Shown: positions 6,848 through 13,110 of the stretch, one piece after another
How positions within the stretch are numbered: the stretch's first letter is position 1
How the letters are laid out: each line of letters starts with the position of its first letter
Assembly: GCA_964502665.1 (NCBI GenBank)
Contig: CAZCXP010000064.1
Coordinates: 1-13,110 of the forward strand
Direction of reading: 5' to 3'
Length of the DNA stretch: 13,110 nucleotides
Source: SOKG01 sp964502665
GTDB taxonomy: Bacteria > Chloroflexota > Dehalococcoidia > SZUA-161
The notes under the pieces: generated by a model
What the model was told of the DNA's origin: nothing
The model's input: the letters and a program-made list of their open reading frames with translations, nothing else
Databases searched by the model: none
Made by a program: the position numbers and the translations under genes

Positions 6848-7523
6848 TATCCCCCCCTACATCGAGAGTTGCCCTGGTCACGATCCTTCTCGGCCTGGGA
6901 ATCGGCCGGAAGTTCCTCGGAGGGTAGTATCGGCGCATGTTCTCCAGTTGCTGCAATCCCTCCAGGCGCTTGTAAATTAGAACCCAGGCACAATCCATGT
7001 CTTTATTTGCCTCGCACTTGCCGTTTTTGGTACCAGCACAGGGCCCATTGAGTATTCCTTTTGTGCACCTCGTGATGGGACAGATGCCGCCGGTCTCCCC
7101 CAATCTACAATCGCCGCAGGCAACGCAGCGCTCATCCCAGATCCCCCATTCCTTGGGCATACCCATAAATGAGGTGTTGACGCCGGGCAGCACAGGCAGA
7201 TCTGAAAAACGTTCGGCTACAGCCTGTACGCCAATGCCACAACCAAGGGAAAGGATGGCATCCACGTCCTCGACTCTATCGGTGAGCATATCCAGGAACT
7301 CGGGATCACACTGCCTTTTCAAAGTGTATTCCAAGAAGGTGTGAGTGCCATTCCCGCTTCTTGCCTGGGCGACCCGCAATGCGTTGTGAAGAAAGGAGAC
7401 TTCACGTTCGCCGCCAGCATCACAGACTGTGACACAGGTACCGCAGCCGAGGATCAGCACCCTCCCGTAGGGGTCAATCATTCGCCTGATTTCTTCCAGG
7501 CTCTTCTGCTCCGCAACTATCAA
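6840..7523 (-). CDS. metV: MetV-type zinc/iron-sulfur partner of methylenetetrahydrofolate reductase
   Basis: A 227-residue protein of the family annotated as methylenetetrahydrofolate reductase C-terminal domain, known as MetV in acetogens, where it forms a complex with MetF. It is rich in cysteines. An N-terminal group has C27, C30 and C34 (GCGTCVTVC), with C72 and C95 after it. A dense C-terminal group has C133, C136, C139, C148, C153, C162, C170 and C178, including CVACGDC and CPITRC, consistent with an Fe-S cluster. The start is TTG at 7523, within TTGA overlapping the stop of the upstream flavoprotein gene; AGGAGGTGA lies inside the last codons of that gene, so translation is coupled. 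The next in-frame ATG (residue 15) lacks such a site. It probably passes electrons from the upstream flavoprotein to MetF. Confidence 0.88.
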   Translation of the reverse strand: MIVAEQKSLEEIRRMIDPYGRVLILGCGTCVTVCDAGGEREVSFLHNALRVAQARSGNGTHTFLEYTLKRQCDPEFLDMLTDRVEDVDAILSLGCGIGVQAVAERFSDLPVLPGVNTSFMGMPKEWGIWDERCVACGDCRLGETGGICPITRCTKGILNGPCAGTKNGKCEANKDMDCAWVLIYKRLEGLQQLENMRRYYPPRNFRPIPRPRRIVTRATLDVGGDNE

Positions 7524-9646
7524 CTTCTCACCTCCTGCATTATTATCGAAGCCAGGTAGAGGTTGCCCATTCGCTCAGCAAACCTGTCGAGCTCCTCGGC
7601 AGGGTCCCCACCGTTGGTGGTAGTTGAGACGAAAGCCTGCAGACGCTCCGGCTCAAGACCGATCTGCGCCAGTGTTTTTCTGGCCTTCTCAACGCGCTGT
7701 CGAACCCAGAAGTCGGTGTCTTCCCGGGCGCACTGCTCTCCACAACCGGCGATGAAAACTCCCTCAGCGCCCATCTCGAAGGCACGCAACATGTGATCGG
7801 CCTCTACCTTGGCTGTACAGAGGACAGGTACTATCCAGATGCTTGCCTTGGCTCCTCTCCAAAGGCCTGCGAGAGCACCAGTGCCAAAGAGCCCGTACTG
7901 ACAGCAGAAGCCAATAATGAAAGGCTTGAGATTAGATTGTGCCGCGGATTTCAGAGCATGGTCCAGTTCTTCAGTTATGTGGCGCCGGTCATAAGGCTTG
8001 CGCAGAACTATCGCCTTAGCCGGGCAGGCAGCGACGCACACACCACAGGCTTGACACTGATCATCTGGTATCCGGATTGTGCCACCCTCATCCAGGCGAG
8101 GCACGTGATATGGACAGACCCTGAGGCAGGTAAGGCAAGTGGCACACTTATCCTGGAAGAGGATCTCTGCGCCCGTACCACATCGAAGACACCTTCTCGC
8201 CTCGTTGATAGCAGCTTCCCAGCTATAGCCAAGCTCCACTGGCTTGAAGTCCTTGGTCCTCGCCTCAGGGGAAAGGGTTGGTAGCTCAGGTCGGCCAACC
8301 TTCCGTATCATTTCTATCGTCTCAGGGAGCAGGTCACCTGAGAGGCGTTCCTTCATCTCTTTGTCGGCCAGCGGATATCTGCGCTGGAGGTAATCATCAA
8401 CGCGGGAAGCTGCCAATCTGCCAGCCGCCAGCGCCTCGACCACGGTTGCCGGCCCGCTGACAGCATCCCCTCCAGCAAAGACACCTGCTCTATTCGTGGT
8501 CAGTGTAATAGGATCAGCCTGAATAGTACTACCCCTGCCCGTGCGAACGCCGAAACCGCCTGGTGTCTGAGGTGCCTGCCCAATCGCCATGATCAGGGTA
8601 TCGAACTCCTTGTTGAACTCACTACCTTCGATCGGCACAGGCTGACGCCTGCCCCTGGCATCCGGTTCACCAAGCTCCATGCTGACACAAGTAACGCTCA
8701 GGAGCCCGTTCTCCCTCCTGATCCTGGTCGGTGCCTCCAGAAACCGGATGTCTATCCCCTCCTCCAAGGCTTGCTCCACCTCTACATCGCTCGCTGGCAT
8801 TTCCGCCCGGCTACGCCGGTAGAGGATCTCTACATTGGGCACGCCCAGCCGAAGCGCAGTGCGCGCGGCATCGACAGCTACGTTCCCTCCTCCCACCACC
8901 GCGACCTTTCTCCCCAGAGATGGCTTGAGGCCGAGGTTCACCTCCCTCAGAAAAGTAGCCCCGTCTATCACTCCCGGGCTCTCCTCTCCCTCTATCCCCA
9001 TTCTAAGGCCTTGATGAGCGCCAATGGTCACAAAGACAGCTTTGTAGCCCATACTAAATAGCAGGTCTAGGGATACCACCCTGGTATTGGTCCTGATTTC
9101 GACACCCATCTGGGTCAGCCTCTGAACTTCGGTGTCGAGTACCTCTCGGGGAAGGCGGTACTGAGGAATACCCACTCGGAGCATACCTCCCACCTCTGAG
9201 TGAGCCTCGAAGACAGTCACCGGGTAGCCAAGCTTCCTTAAATAGTAGGCGCAAGCCAGCCCCGCTGGACCGGAGCCCACGATGGCAACCTTTTCAGCAT
9301 GAGTCGTCTCAGCTTCACACTGGACCATCCTGTCACCACCAAAATCCACCGCGAATCTCTTCAAGGCCCTAATAGCAATAGGTTTGTCTACCTGACAACG
9401 CCTACAAGCGTCCTCGCAGGGATGAGTACAGACATAGGCACAAATAGAGGGAAAGGGGTTGCCATTTCTTATCACCTGCAGTGCTTCCATTATTCTTCCC
9501 TGGGCAGTCAGATCAACATATTCTCTGATATCCATGTGCAAGGGACAGGCAGCCTGGCAGGGAGGCATAAGACTGCGGTCGACAGAGAGTTTCTTCGTTT
9601 GCCTGTCTCGATGGTTCTGAGTGTCATCAGTCGCAGATGAGTACAT
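7520..9646 (-). CDS. GltD/NfnB-like FAD-NAD(P) oxidoreductase fused to ferredoxin and MvhD domains
   Basis: A 708-residue multi-domain electron carrier. In order: an N-terminal Fe-S domain of the glutamate synthase small-chain type with C30, C34, C73, C77, C81 and C84; an FAD-binding site VGSGPAGLACAYY (from 123); an NAD(P)-binding site VGGGNVAVDAA (from 251); a second flavin motif GVFAGGDAVSGPATVVEA (from 388); a 2x[4Fe-4S] ferredoxin segment with C501/504/507/511 and C531/534/537/541; and a C-terminal MvhD domain (about 573-703) with C581, C582, C610, C635 and C639. MvhD domains link hydrogenases or flavoproteins to heterodisulfide reductases. The gene overlaps metV by four bases, so its likely job is delivering NAD(P)H or ferredoxin electrons to the MetVF reductase. 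No HdrB/HdrC or hydrogenase gene is nearby. ATG at 9646 follows AAAGGGG (9651-9657). No convincing promoter was seen upstream. Confidence 0.88.
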   Translation of the reverse strand: MYSSATDDTQNHRDRQTKKLSVDRSLMPPCQAACPLHMDIREYVDLTAQGRIMEALQVIRNGNPFPSICAYVCTHPCEDACRRCQVDKPIAIRALKRFAVDFGGDRMVQCEAETTHAEKVAIVGSGPAGLACAYYLRKLGYPVTVFEAHSEVGGMLRVGIPQYRLPREVLDTEVQRLTQMGVEIRTNTRVVSLDLLFSMGYKAVFVTIGAHQGLRMGIEGEESPGVIDGATFLREVNLGLKPSLGRKVAVVGGGNVAVDAARTALRLGVPNVEILYRRSRAEMPASDVEVEQALEEGIDIRFLEAPTRIRRENGLLSVTCVSMELGEPDARGRRQPVPIEGSEFNKEFDTLIMAIGQAPQTPGGFGVRTGRGSTIQADPITLTTNRAGVFAGGDAVSGPATVVEALAAGRLAASRVDDYLQRRYPLADKEMKERLSGDLLPETIEMIRKVGRPELPTLSPEARTKDFKPVELGYSWEAAINEARRCLRCGTGAEILFQDKCATCLTCLRVCPYHVPRLDEGGTIRIPDDQCQACGVCVAACPAKAIVLRKPYDRRHITEELDHALKSAAQSNLKPFIIGFCCQYGLFGTGALAGLWRGAKASIWIVPVLCTAKVEADHMLRAFEMGAEGVFIAGCGEQCAREDTDFWVRQRVEKARKTLAQIGLEPERLQAFVSTTTNGGDPAEELDRFAERMGNLYLASIIMQEVRS

Positions 9647-9847
9647 CAGACCCCTTTCTATAAGGAATAGTCTAGCTTCTACCAGTGTAGTTCCTGGTTC
9701 TGGCGGCGAGCAATAGGAAATTCCCTAGATATGCCGAGGCTTTCTGTTTGGAATTTCTACTGGGGTAAACCCTATTTGCAGACCAGGAAAGCCCTAGTCA
9801 AACGGATCTCTCAGGAGGCGGGACGGGTTAGGGGGAGGGGGAGATTC

Positions 9848-9881
9848 ACCCTCACCTAGCCTCTCCCTTCAAGGGAGAGGG
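9848..9881 (+). repeat. Interspersed palindromic repeat, copy A
   Basis: CCTCTCCCTT (9860-9869) and AAGGGAGAGG (9871-9880) form an almost uninterrupted palindrome preceded by CCCTCACCTAG. It is related, in the opposite orientation, to the element at 9941-9976, the shared form being CCTAGC-CTCTCCC followed by a five-base loop and GGGAG. Purine-rich G runs (9829-9841) precede it. Non-coding. Confidence 0.6.
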
Positions 9882-9940
9882 ATTCATGCGGAGATTGCTA
9901 CTGGATAATAGAAAAAGGGGCTGAGGTGAATTCGTCACAA

Positions 9941-9976
9941 TCCTCCCTCCCCTGGCGGGAGAGAGCTAGGGGGGGG
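9941..9976 (-). repeat. Interspersed palindromic repeat, copy B (inverted relative to copy A)
   Basis: Read on the - strand this begins with a C run and CCTAGCTCTCTCCC, then the loop GCCAG, then GGGGAGGGAGGA. That parallels copy A on the + strand. The two copies face each other about 60 bases apart, so the whole 9848-9976 stretch may be one larger foldback element or two independent insertions. Confidence 0.55.
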
Positions 9977-10013
9977 AATTACCATCGTCCTTCGACAAGG
10001 CCGGGAGAGTAGC

Positions 10014-10096
10014 GTAGGGTGGGTGAAATGAAATGGAACCCACCTTCCCAGACCCACATCAAAACGGTGGGTTTCGCTGCGCTGCACCCACCCTAC
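10014..10096. repeat. 83-bp nested palindromic (MITE-like) element
   Basis: Perfect 12-bp terminal inverted repeats: GTAGGGTGGGTG (10014-10025) and CACCCACCCTAC (10085-10096). Inside, AACCCACC (10037-10044) pairs with GGTGGGTT (10066-10073). A third copy of the arm, ACCCAC (10052-10057), offers an alternative pairing with 10067-10072. It has no coding capacity. It sits 40 bases past the stop of the NarL-type regulator gene, so on the - strand transcript it may also serve as a terminator or 3' stabilising structure. Together with the repeats at 9848-9976 it fills most of the right half of the 490-base non-coding stretch 9647-10136; bases 9660-9825 show nothing I can name. Confidence 0.75.
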
Positions 10097-10136
10097 TGCT
10101 CTCAGAAGATGGATGAGGAGACTTTTGCCTATGCCA

Positions 10137-10790
10137 TTACAGGGCTATGATCCCTTTGCGTATGGCATACTTGATGAGGTCGGCCCGATTGTGGATGCTC
10201 AGCTTGTTCATTAGGCTGGTCTTGTACCACTCCACGGTCTTAGGGCTGACGACCAGCATATCCGCTATTTCCCGAGCAGTATGTCCCTCGACAACCAGCT
10301 TAAGCACTTCCCTTTCCCTATCAGTCAACTGCTGGTAAGGGTCTTTTTCCCCTTTTTCAGTCGGCTTCTGCTGATACTCCTCAATAAGAGCCGCTGCCGC
10401 TGAGGGGGTTAGAAAGCAACTCCCATCGTGGACAGCCTGAATAGCTGAAGCAAGCTCTGAGAATGCAGCCCTCTTGGTAACGAAGCCACGGGCCCCTGCT
10501 TCGATAATCGGGATGACATATTCGCTATCATCATACTGGGTCAGTGCCAGCACCTTAGTTCCCGTGAATTCCCTTCGTATTCTGCGCGTGGCTTCCAGTC
10601 CGCCCATAATAGGCATTGCCAGGTCCATTAGCACCACGTCCGGCGCAAGCCGTCTCACCTTCTGCAGGGCTTCTTTTCCGTCTGATGCCTCGCCGACCAC
10701 TTCTATGTCGGCAGCTAGCGACAGCAGAGCACGGATCCCATCTCGCACGAGGGTGTGATCATCGACCACCAGCACCCTTATCTTCTTCAT
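10137..10790 (-). CDS. NarL/FixJ-family response regulator with LuxR-type helix-turn-helix
   Basis: A two-component transcription regulator of 217 residues. The receiver domain (1-125) has the acidic pair D10-D11, phosphoacceptor D56 in VVLMDLAMP, T84 in LTQYDD and K106 in VTKRAA. The LuxR-type DNA-binding domain (about 153-217) shows LTDREREVLKLVVEG, then AREIADMLVVSPKTVEWYK as the helix-turn-helix. I chose the ATG at 10790 because the protein then begins MKKIRVLVVDDH, the normal receiver start; an upstream extension to 10871 would only re-read the kinase gene in another frame. The start lies inside the end of the kinase gene (32-base overlap), so the two are translationally coupled and form one pair. 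Its target genes are not evident; the nearest downstream operon is the flavoprotein-metVF set. Confidence 0.93.
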   Translation of the reverse strand: MKKIRVLVVDDHTLVRDGIRALLSLAADIEVVGEASDGKEALQKVRRLAPDVVLMDLAMPIMGGLEATRRIRREFTGTKVLALTQYDDSEYVIPIIEAGARGFVTKRAAFSELASAIQAVHDGSCFLTPSAAAALIEEYQQKPTEKGEKDPYQQLTDREREVLKLVVEGHTAREIADMLVVSPKTVEWYKTSLMNKLSIHNRADLIKYAIRKGIIAL

Positions 10791-12405
10791 CTGCCACGTC
10801 CCTGGCCACTGGAATTTTGACCCTAACCTTGGTCCCCTGACCCGGCCGGGACTCAACACGACAGCTACCACCCACCAGCTTTGCTCTCTCCTTCATGGTG
10901 AATAGGCCTGTACCCCGGCCGCTGGGGTCCACCCGTGTAAGTTTGCTGACATCGAAGCCTTTGCCATCATCCTTGATGTGCAACAGGCACTCCCTGGCGT
11001 TGCACTCCAGCTTGATAGAGGCGTTCTTGGCTTCTGAGTGCTCCAAGATGTTGCCTAATGCGCCCTGGGCGATGCGGAAAAGCGTTACTTCGACCTCCGG
11101 CGGGAAGCGCTTATCAACGCCTCTGAAATCAGCAGATATATTAATGCCTTGAGGTCGAAGGGCATCCTTGGCATACCGATGGATTGCAGCAGGCAGTCCA
11201 AGCTCATCCAACAAGGTGGGACGGAGTTCCTTCATCAGGTTCACTATCTCATCGCCAGCACGAATCGCGTTGTAGTGCGTCGTCCTGAGCATATCCATGA
11301 ACTCAGCATCTCCAATGCCTTTCATTTCCGCCGTTCCAATAATGGCTTGCAGGTTGAGGGTCAAGCTGGTAAGCGCCTGGCTGGTTTCATCGTGCAGCTC
11401 TTGGGCGATTCTTTTTCGCTCCTCCTCCTGCGCGGTAAGGGCGTGCTGGAGTAGTCTCTGATACCTCTCCCTACCCATTCTCACCCCTTCATACAGCTTT
11501 GCCTGCTCAATCGCCGTGCCGAGATAGTCGCCAATGGAATTGAGCAGGGAGACATCGTCCGCTGCAAACTGCCCCGCCACCTGGCTGGCGATGTTCATCA
11601 CACCTACGGTCTTGTCCTTTGCCTTCAGAGGAATGCTGACGAACCCCTTAAGACCCTCTGCGCTAACCAAATCAGGGCGAGCAACCTCCGGACTTTTGGA
11701 GATGTCCTCCAGCAGCACAGGCTCACCGGTTTGGGCTACCCTTCCTGCTATCCCCTCGCCGAGGCGCATCCGCATCTCCTCGGCATATTTGGCGGACAAG
11801 CCACGCTGGACACGATAGTATAGCGTTCCTGTCTGTTCATCCGAGAGGAGAACACCTCCGATGGCGCCGTTAACGATCTCCAGTACATTATCCAAAGCGA
11901 CCTTTAGGATGGCATCCAAATCCCACAGGCCACTCACCGCACTTGAAATGCGACTTAATACCAGAAGCTGGTGATGTCGCCTCAGGATCTGGGTCTCCAA
12001 CTCCCTCTCTGCGGAAACGTCTCTCCTCATCTCGGCTACGAACTTGATGTCGCCATCGCGATCCCGCAGGGGATATGCGGTGACCTTGACATACCTATCG
12101 GCTCCGGGGGTGTGATGAGAATGAATGACTGTTGTCGCGCTGCCCTTTCGCAGCACTTCCCTCAGCGGACAGTCCCATAGAGGTGCACTGCAAGGCGTAT
12201 CCCTATCATGGAAGACCTCGTAGCAGAATCTGCCGATGGGTGACTTAGCTCCCTTCTGGAATCTGTCCCGCACCGCTGAATTAGCGAACTTGACCCGGTG
12301 CTCACTATCGATGACCAGAAGCTCATCTTCCATGCCATCCACTAGTTCCTGCAGGACTATGTCCAAGCCTCGGATTCTACTGGCCGTCCCTCTACCTTTA
12401 GCCAT
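10759..12405 (-). CDS. Soluble PAS-GAF sensor histidine kinase (NarX/DegS-like, HisKA_3)
   Basis: A 548-residue kinase with no membrane segments, so a cytoplasmic sensor. Domains in order: PAS (about 16-135), GAF (about 155-302), a HisKA_3 dimerisation domain with the phosphoaccepting H338 in AQELHDETSQ, and a HATPase_c domain (about 435-535) with N452 in GNILEHSE, the G1 box DDGKGFD (479-485) and the G2 box GRGTG (496-500). The PAS domain holds three cysteines, C61, C72 and C79, in the stretch CYEVFHDRDTPCSAPLWDC, which suggests a bound cofactor or thiol redox sensing. The ATG at 12405 was chosen because GGAGG lies eight bases upstream and a sigma70 promoter (12488-12516) sits further upstream, inside what an extended reading frame to 12555 would cover. 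It overlaps its regulator gene by 32 bases. Confidence 0.92.
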   Translation of the reverse strand: MAKGRGTASRIRGLDIVLQELVDGMEDELLVIDSEHRVKFANSAVRDRFQKGAKSPIGRFCYEVFHDRDTPCSAPLWDCPLREVLRKGSATTVIHSHHTPGADRYVKVTAYPLRDRDGDIKFVAEMRRDVSAERELETQILRRHHQLLVLSRISSAVSGLWDLDAILKVALDNVLEIVNGAIGGVLLSDEQTGTLYYRVQRGLSAKYAEEMRMRLGEGIAGRVAQTGEPVLLEDISKSPEVARPDLVSAEGLKGFVSIPLKAKDKTVGVMNIASQVAGQFAADDVSLLNSIGDYLGTAIEQAKLYEGVRMGRERYQRLLQHALTAQEEERKRIAQELHDETSQALTSLTLNLQAIIGTAEMKGIGDAEFMDMLRTTHYNAIRAGDEIVNLMKELRPTLLDELGLPAAIHRYAKDALRPQGINISADFRGVDKRFPPEVEVTLFRIAQGALGNILEHSEAKNASIKLECNARECLLHIKDDGKGFDVSKLTRVDPSGRGTGLFTMKERAKLVGGSCRVESRPGQGTKVRVKIPVARDVADEEDKGAGGR

Positions 12406-12487
12406 ACATATCGCCTCCGCACATAGTCCGTGAGCTGAAGCGAAAACCGAGAGTTTGAGCAGTATTCTGATAGAGCCTCGTGCGCGT

Positions 12488-12516
12488 CTTATACCACTGC
12501 CATGGGCATTTGTCAA
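12488..12516 (-). promoter_or_regulatory. Near-consensus sigma70 promoter for the kinase-regulator operon
   Basis: On the - strand, TTGACA (12511-12516, six of six) and TATAAG (12488-12493, five of six) are separated by exactly 17 bases. Transcription would start near 12481, giving a leader of about 75 bases before the kinase ATG at 12405. Its position also argues against the longer kinase reading frame. Confidence 0.85.
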
Positions 12517-12646
12517 CTGAGGAGCAAGACAGCCTAGGGCAGCCTCGTCAGTCAAAGAAGCGTTCGAAAAACGAGCGGTTTTGGAGCAGAGGCGCTAATC
12601 TTGCTGTTTTGACCTGAGGTACTGCACTTCAGTGTGCAATACCAGA

Positions 12647-12687
12647 CAAAGAGGCTGAGCGCCCTTATGGGAAACTCAGCCTCTTTG
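12647..12687 (-). terminator. Terminator hairpin of the small zinc-ribbon gene
   Basis: CAAAGAGGCTGAG (12647-12659) and CTCAGCCTCTTTG (12675-12687) are perfect 13-bp complements with a 15-base loop, starting 28 bases after the stop of the 46-residue gene. The T-rich side of the stem (CTCTTTG) is last on the - strand, but only a scattered T run follows. It separates this gene from the kinase operon. The remaining bases between it and the kinase promoter (12517-12646) hold an imperfect CGTTCG/CGAGCG inverted repeat at 12561-12577 and no gene. Confidence 0.75.
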
Positions 12688-12714
12688 ACAAGCTTAATAA
12701 CTATAACAACAGCT

Positions 12715-12855
12715 TCAACCTTTGCCTATCCTGAAAACCTTGGTGCCGCAGCCAGGGCACACCCCCCGTGTAGCAGGCTTCTTGTTCTTCATGGTGATTT
12801 GTTGCGGGTTCTTGATTTCGACTTTCTTTCGGCACTTCATGCAGTACGCTTGCAT
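12715..12855 (-). CDS. Small zinc-ribbon protein (DUF5679-like)
   Basis: A 46-residue protein beginning MQAYCMKCRKK and ending VCPGCGTKVFRIGKG. Two CxxC pairs (C5/C8 and C33/C36) form a probable zinc ribbon, and the basic middle contains MKNKKPATRG. It matches my recollection of the DUF5679 family, short single-domain proteins frequent in Chloroflexota; the family's function is unknown and nucleic-acid binding is only a guess. A strong AGGAGGTG (12861-12868) stands five bases before the ATG, a sigma70 promoter lies at 12884-12913 and a terminator hairpin follows at 12647-12687, so it is a single-gene unit with signals of high expression. A longer reading frame covering the same bases in another frame is not coding. 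Confidence 0.87.
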   Translation of the reverse strand: MQAYCMKCRKKVEIKNPQQITMKNKKPATRGVCPGCGTKVFRIGKG

Positions 12856-12883
12856 TGGTGCACCTCCTATTATTGTTGTACGG

Positions 12884-12913
12884 AGAATAGAACATTAGCT
12901 ACCTAAATGTCAA
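12884..12913 (-). promoter_or_regulatory. Sigma70 promoter for the small zinc-ribbon gene
   Basis: On the - strand TTGACA (12908-12913, perfect) and TATTCT (12884-12889, four of six) are 18 bases apart. The start of transcription near 12877 leaves a leader of about 20 bases that carries little besides the ribosome binding site. Confidence 0.75.
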
Positions 12914-12964
12914 TAGGCAGTTTAAATCGGGTCTAAGCGCAAAACAGTGGGGTCTATTGCAGCT

Positions 12965-12982
12965 ATGCCATCCCCATGGCGT
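12965..12982 (-). terminator. Small hairpin after the partial gene at the right edge
   Basis: ATGCCAT (12965-12971) and ATGGCGT (12976-12982) pair over seven bases (one G-U wobble) around a CCCC loop, about 20 bases after the stop of the partial - strand gene. No T run follows. A weak terminator candidate. Confidence 0.3.
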
Positions 12983-13000
12983 GGACACAATGTACAACAA

Positions 13001-13110
13001 TTAGTCCCCTTTCTGCGCCTCTTGAGGCTCTACCGGCCTCGCTTCCAAAAGAACTCCCCGGCCCACCCCCTCGCGCATACGGCCGTACTCGGCGCTGAGT
13101 TCCGCTCCCA
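13001..13110 (-). CDS. C-terminal end of an unrecognised protein (cut by window edge)
   Basis: Reading the - strand from the window edge, one frame stays open for 35 codons and ends at TAA (13001-13003). It gives a plausible tail GAELSAEYGRMREGVGRGVL followed by LEARPVEPQEAQKGD. The codons favour G or C in the third position like the other genes here, and one of the other two frames is closed by a stop. The tail is hydrophilic and charged, as protein ends often are. I do not recognise the family; the rest of the gene lies to the right of the window. Confidence 0.5.
   Translation of the reverse strand, partial: GAELSAEYGRMREGVGRGVLLEARPVEPQEAQKGD

Noticed and set aside
7793..8284. 163-residue open frame on the + strand
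   Set aside because: It runs antisense to the ferredoxin and MvhD part of the flavoprotein, whose cysteine motifs prove the - strand frame; no ribosome binding site or family resemblance.
9661..9780. Possible promoter for the flavoprotein-metVF operon (TTGCTC and TACACT, 18 bases apart, - strand)
   Set aside because: Only three of six and four of six consensus matches; not better than chance in this stretch, so not listed as a feature.
10791..10871. A 27-residue N-terminal extension of the NarL-type regulator
   Set aside because: It lies within the 3' end of the kinase gene in another frame, and the receiver domain starts normally at MKKIRVLVVDD (10790).
12406..12555. A 50-residue N-terminal extension of the histidine kinase
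   Set aside because: A near-perfect sigma70 promoter and a G-rich ribosome binding site lie inside it, and the extension has no domain character; the ATG at 12405 fits better.
12701..12895. 64-residue open frame on the - strand overlapping the zinc-ribbon gene
   Set aside because: It is in another frame, lacks a ribosome binding site at its start and spans the promoter of the 46-residue gene, which has the conserved CxxC pairs.

Overview
The window reads as a piece of a metagenome-assembled bacterial genome, most likely Chloroflexota of the class Dehalococcoidia. This is inferred from the gene set, not from a database search: a trpB-trpA-trpB2 run, MetV/MetF one-carbon genes next to an MvhD-fused flavoprotein, a MeaB GTPase, NarL-type two-component proteins and a 46-residue DUF5679-like zinc-ribbon protein. 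Start codons are mixed (ATG, GTG, TTG) and most sit behind strong AGGAGG-type ribosome binding sites. A 100-N gap with identical 55-bp flanks marks a scaffold join.

Layout. (1) 1-123: a 60-bp nested-palindrome repeat and a degraded second copy, reaching to the trpB ribosome binding site. (2) 137-3560, + strand: trpB, trpA (overlapping ATGA) and a long TrpB2-type tryptophan synthase beta chain, followed by a strong hairpin. (3) 3834-4808, + strand: meaB, with its own weak promoter candidate. (4) 4846-5055: the false assembly gap. (5) 9646 down to 5070, - strand: a tightly packed set of a 708-residue GltD/NfnB-like flavoprotein fused to two [4Fe-4S] ferredoxin motifs and an MvhD domain, then metV, metF and a two-receiver response regulator without a DNA-binding domain. 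(6) 9647-10136: a non-coding stretch with three palindromic repeat elements. (7) 12405 down to 10137, - strand: a soluble PAS-GAF histidine kinase and its NarL-type regulator, behind a near-consensus sigma70 promoter. (8) 12855-12715, - strand: a tiny zinc-ribbon gene with its own promoter and terminator. (9) 13001-13110: the C-terminal end of an unrecognised - strand gene.

How the parts fit. TrpB and TrpA form the usual tryptophan synthase, and TrpB2 probably uses indole or another substrate on its own. The flavoprotein-MvhD, MetV and MetF proteins look like an electron-input module for methylene-tetrahydrofolate reduction in a Wood-Ljungdahl or methyl-transfer pathway. The orphan double-receiver protein encoded with them has a second receiver closely resembling that of the NarL-type regulator encoded 4-5 kb away, so the same kinase might signal to both. 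The most interesting parts are this redox/one-carbon operon with its built-in receiver protein, and the Cys-bearing PAS kinase.
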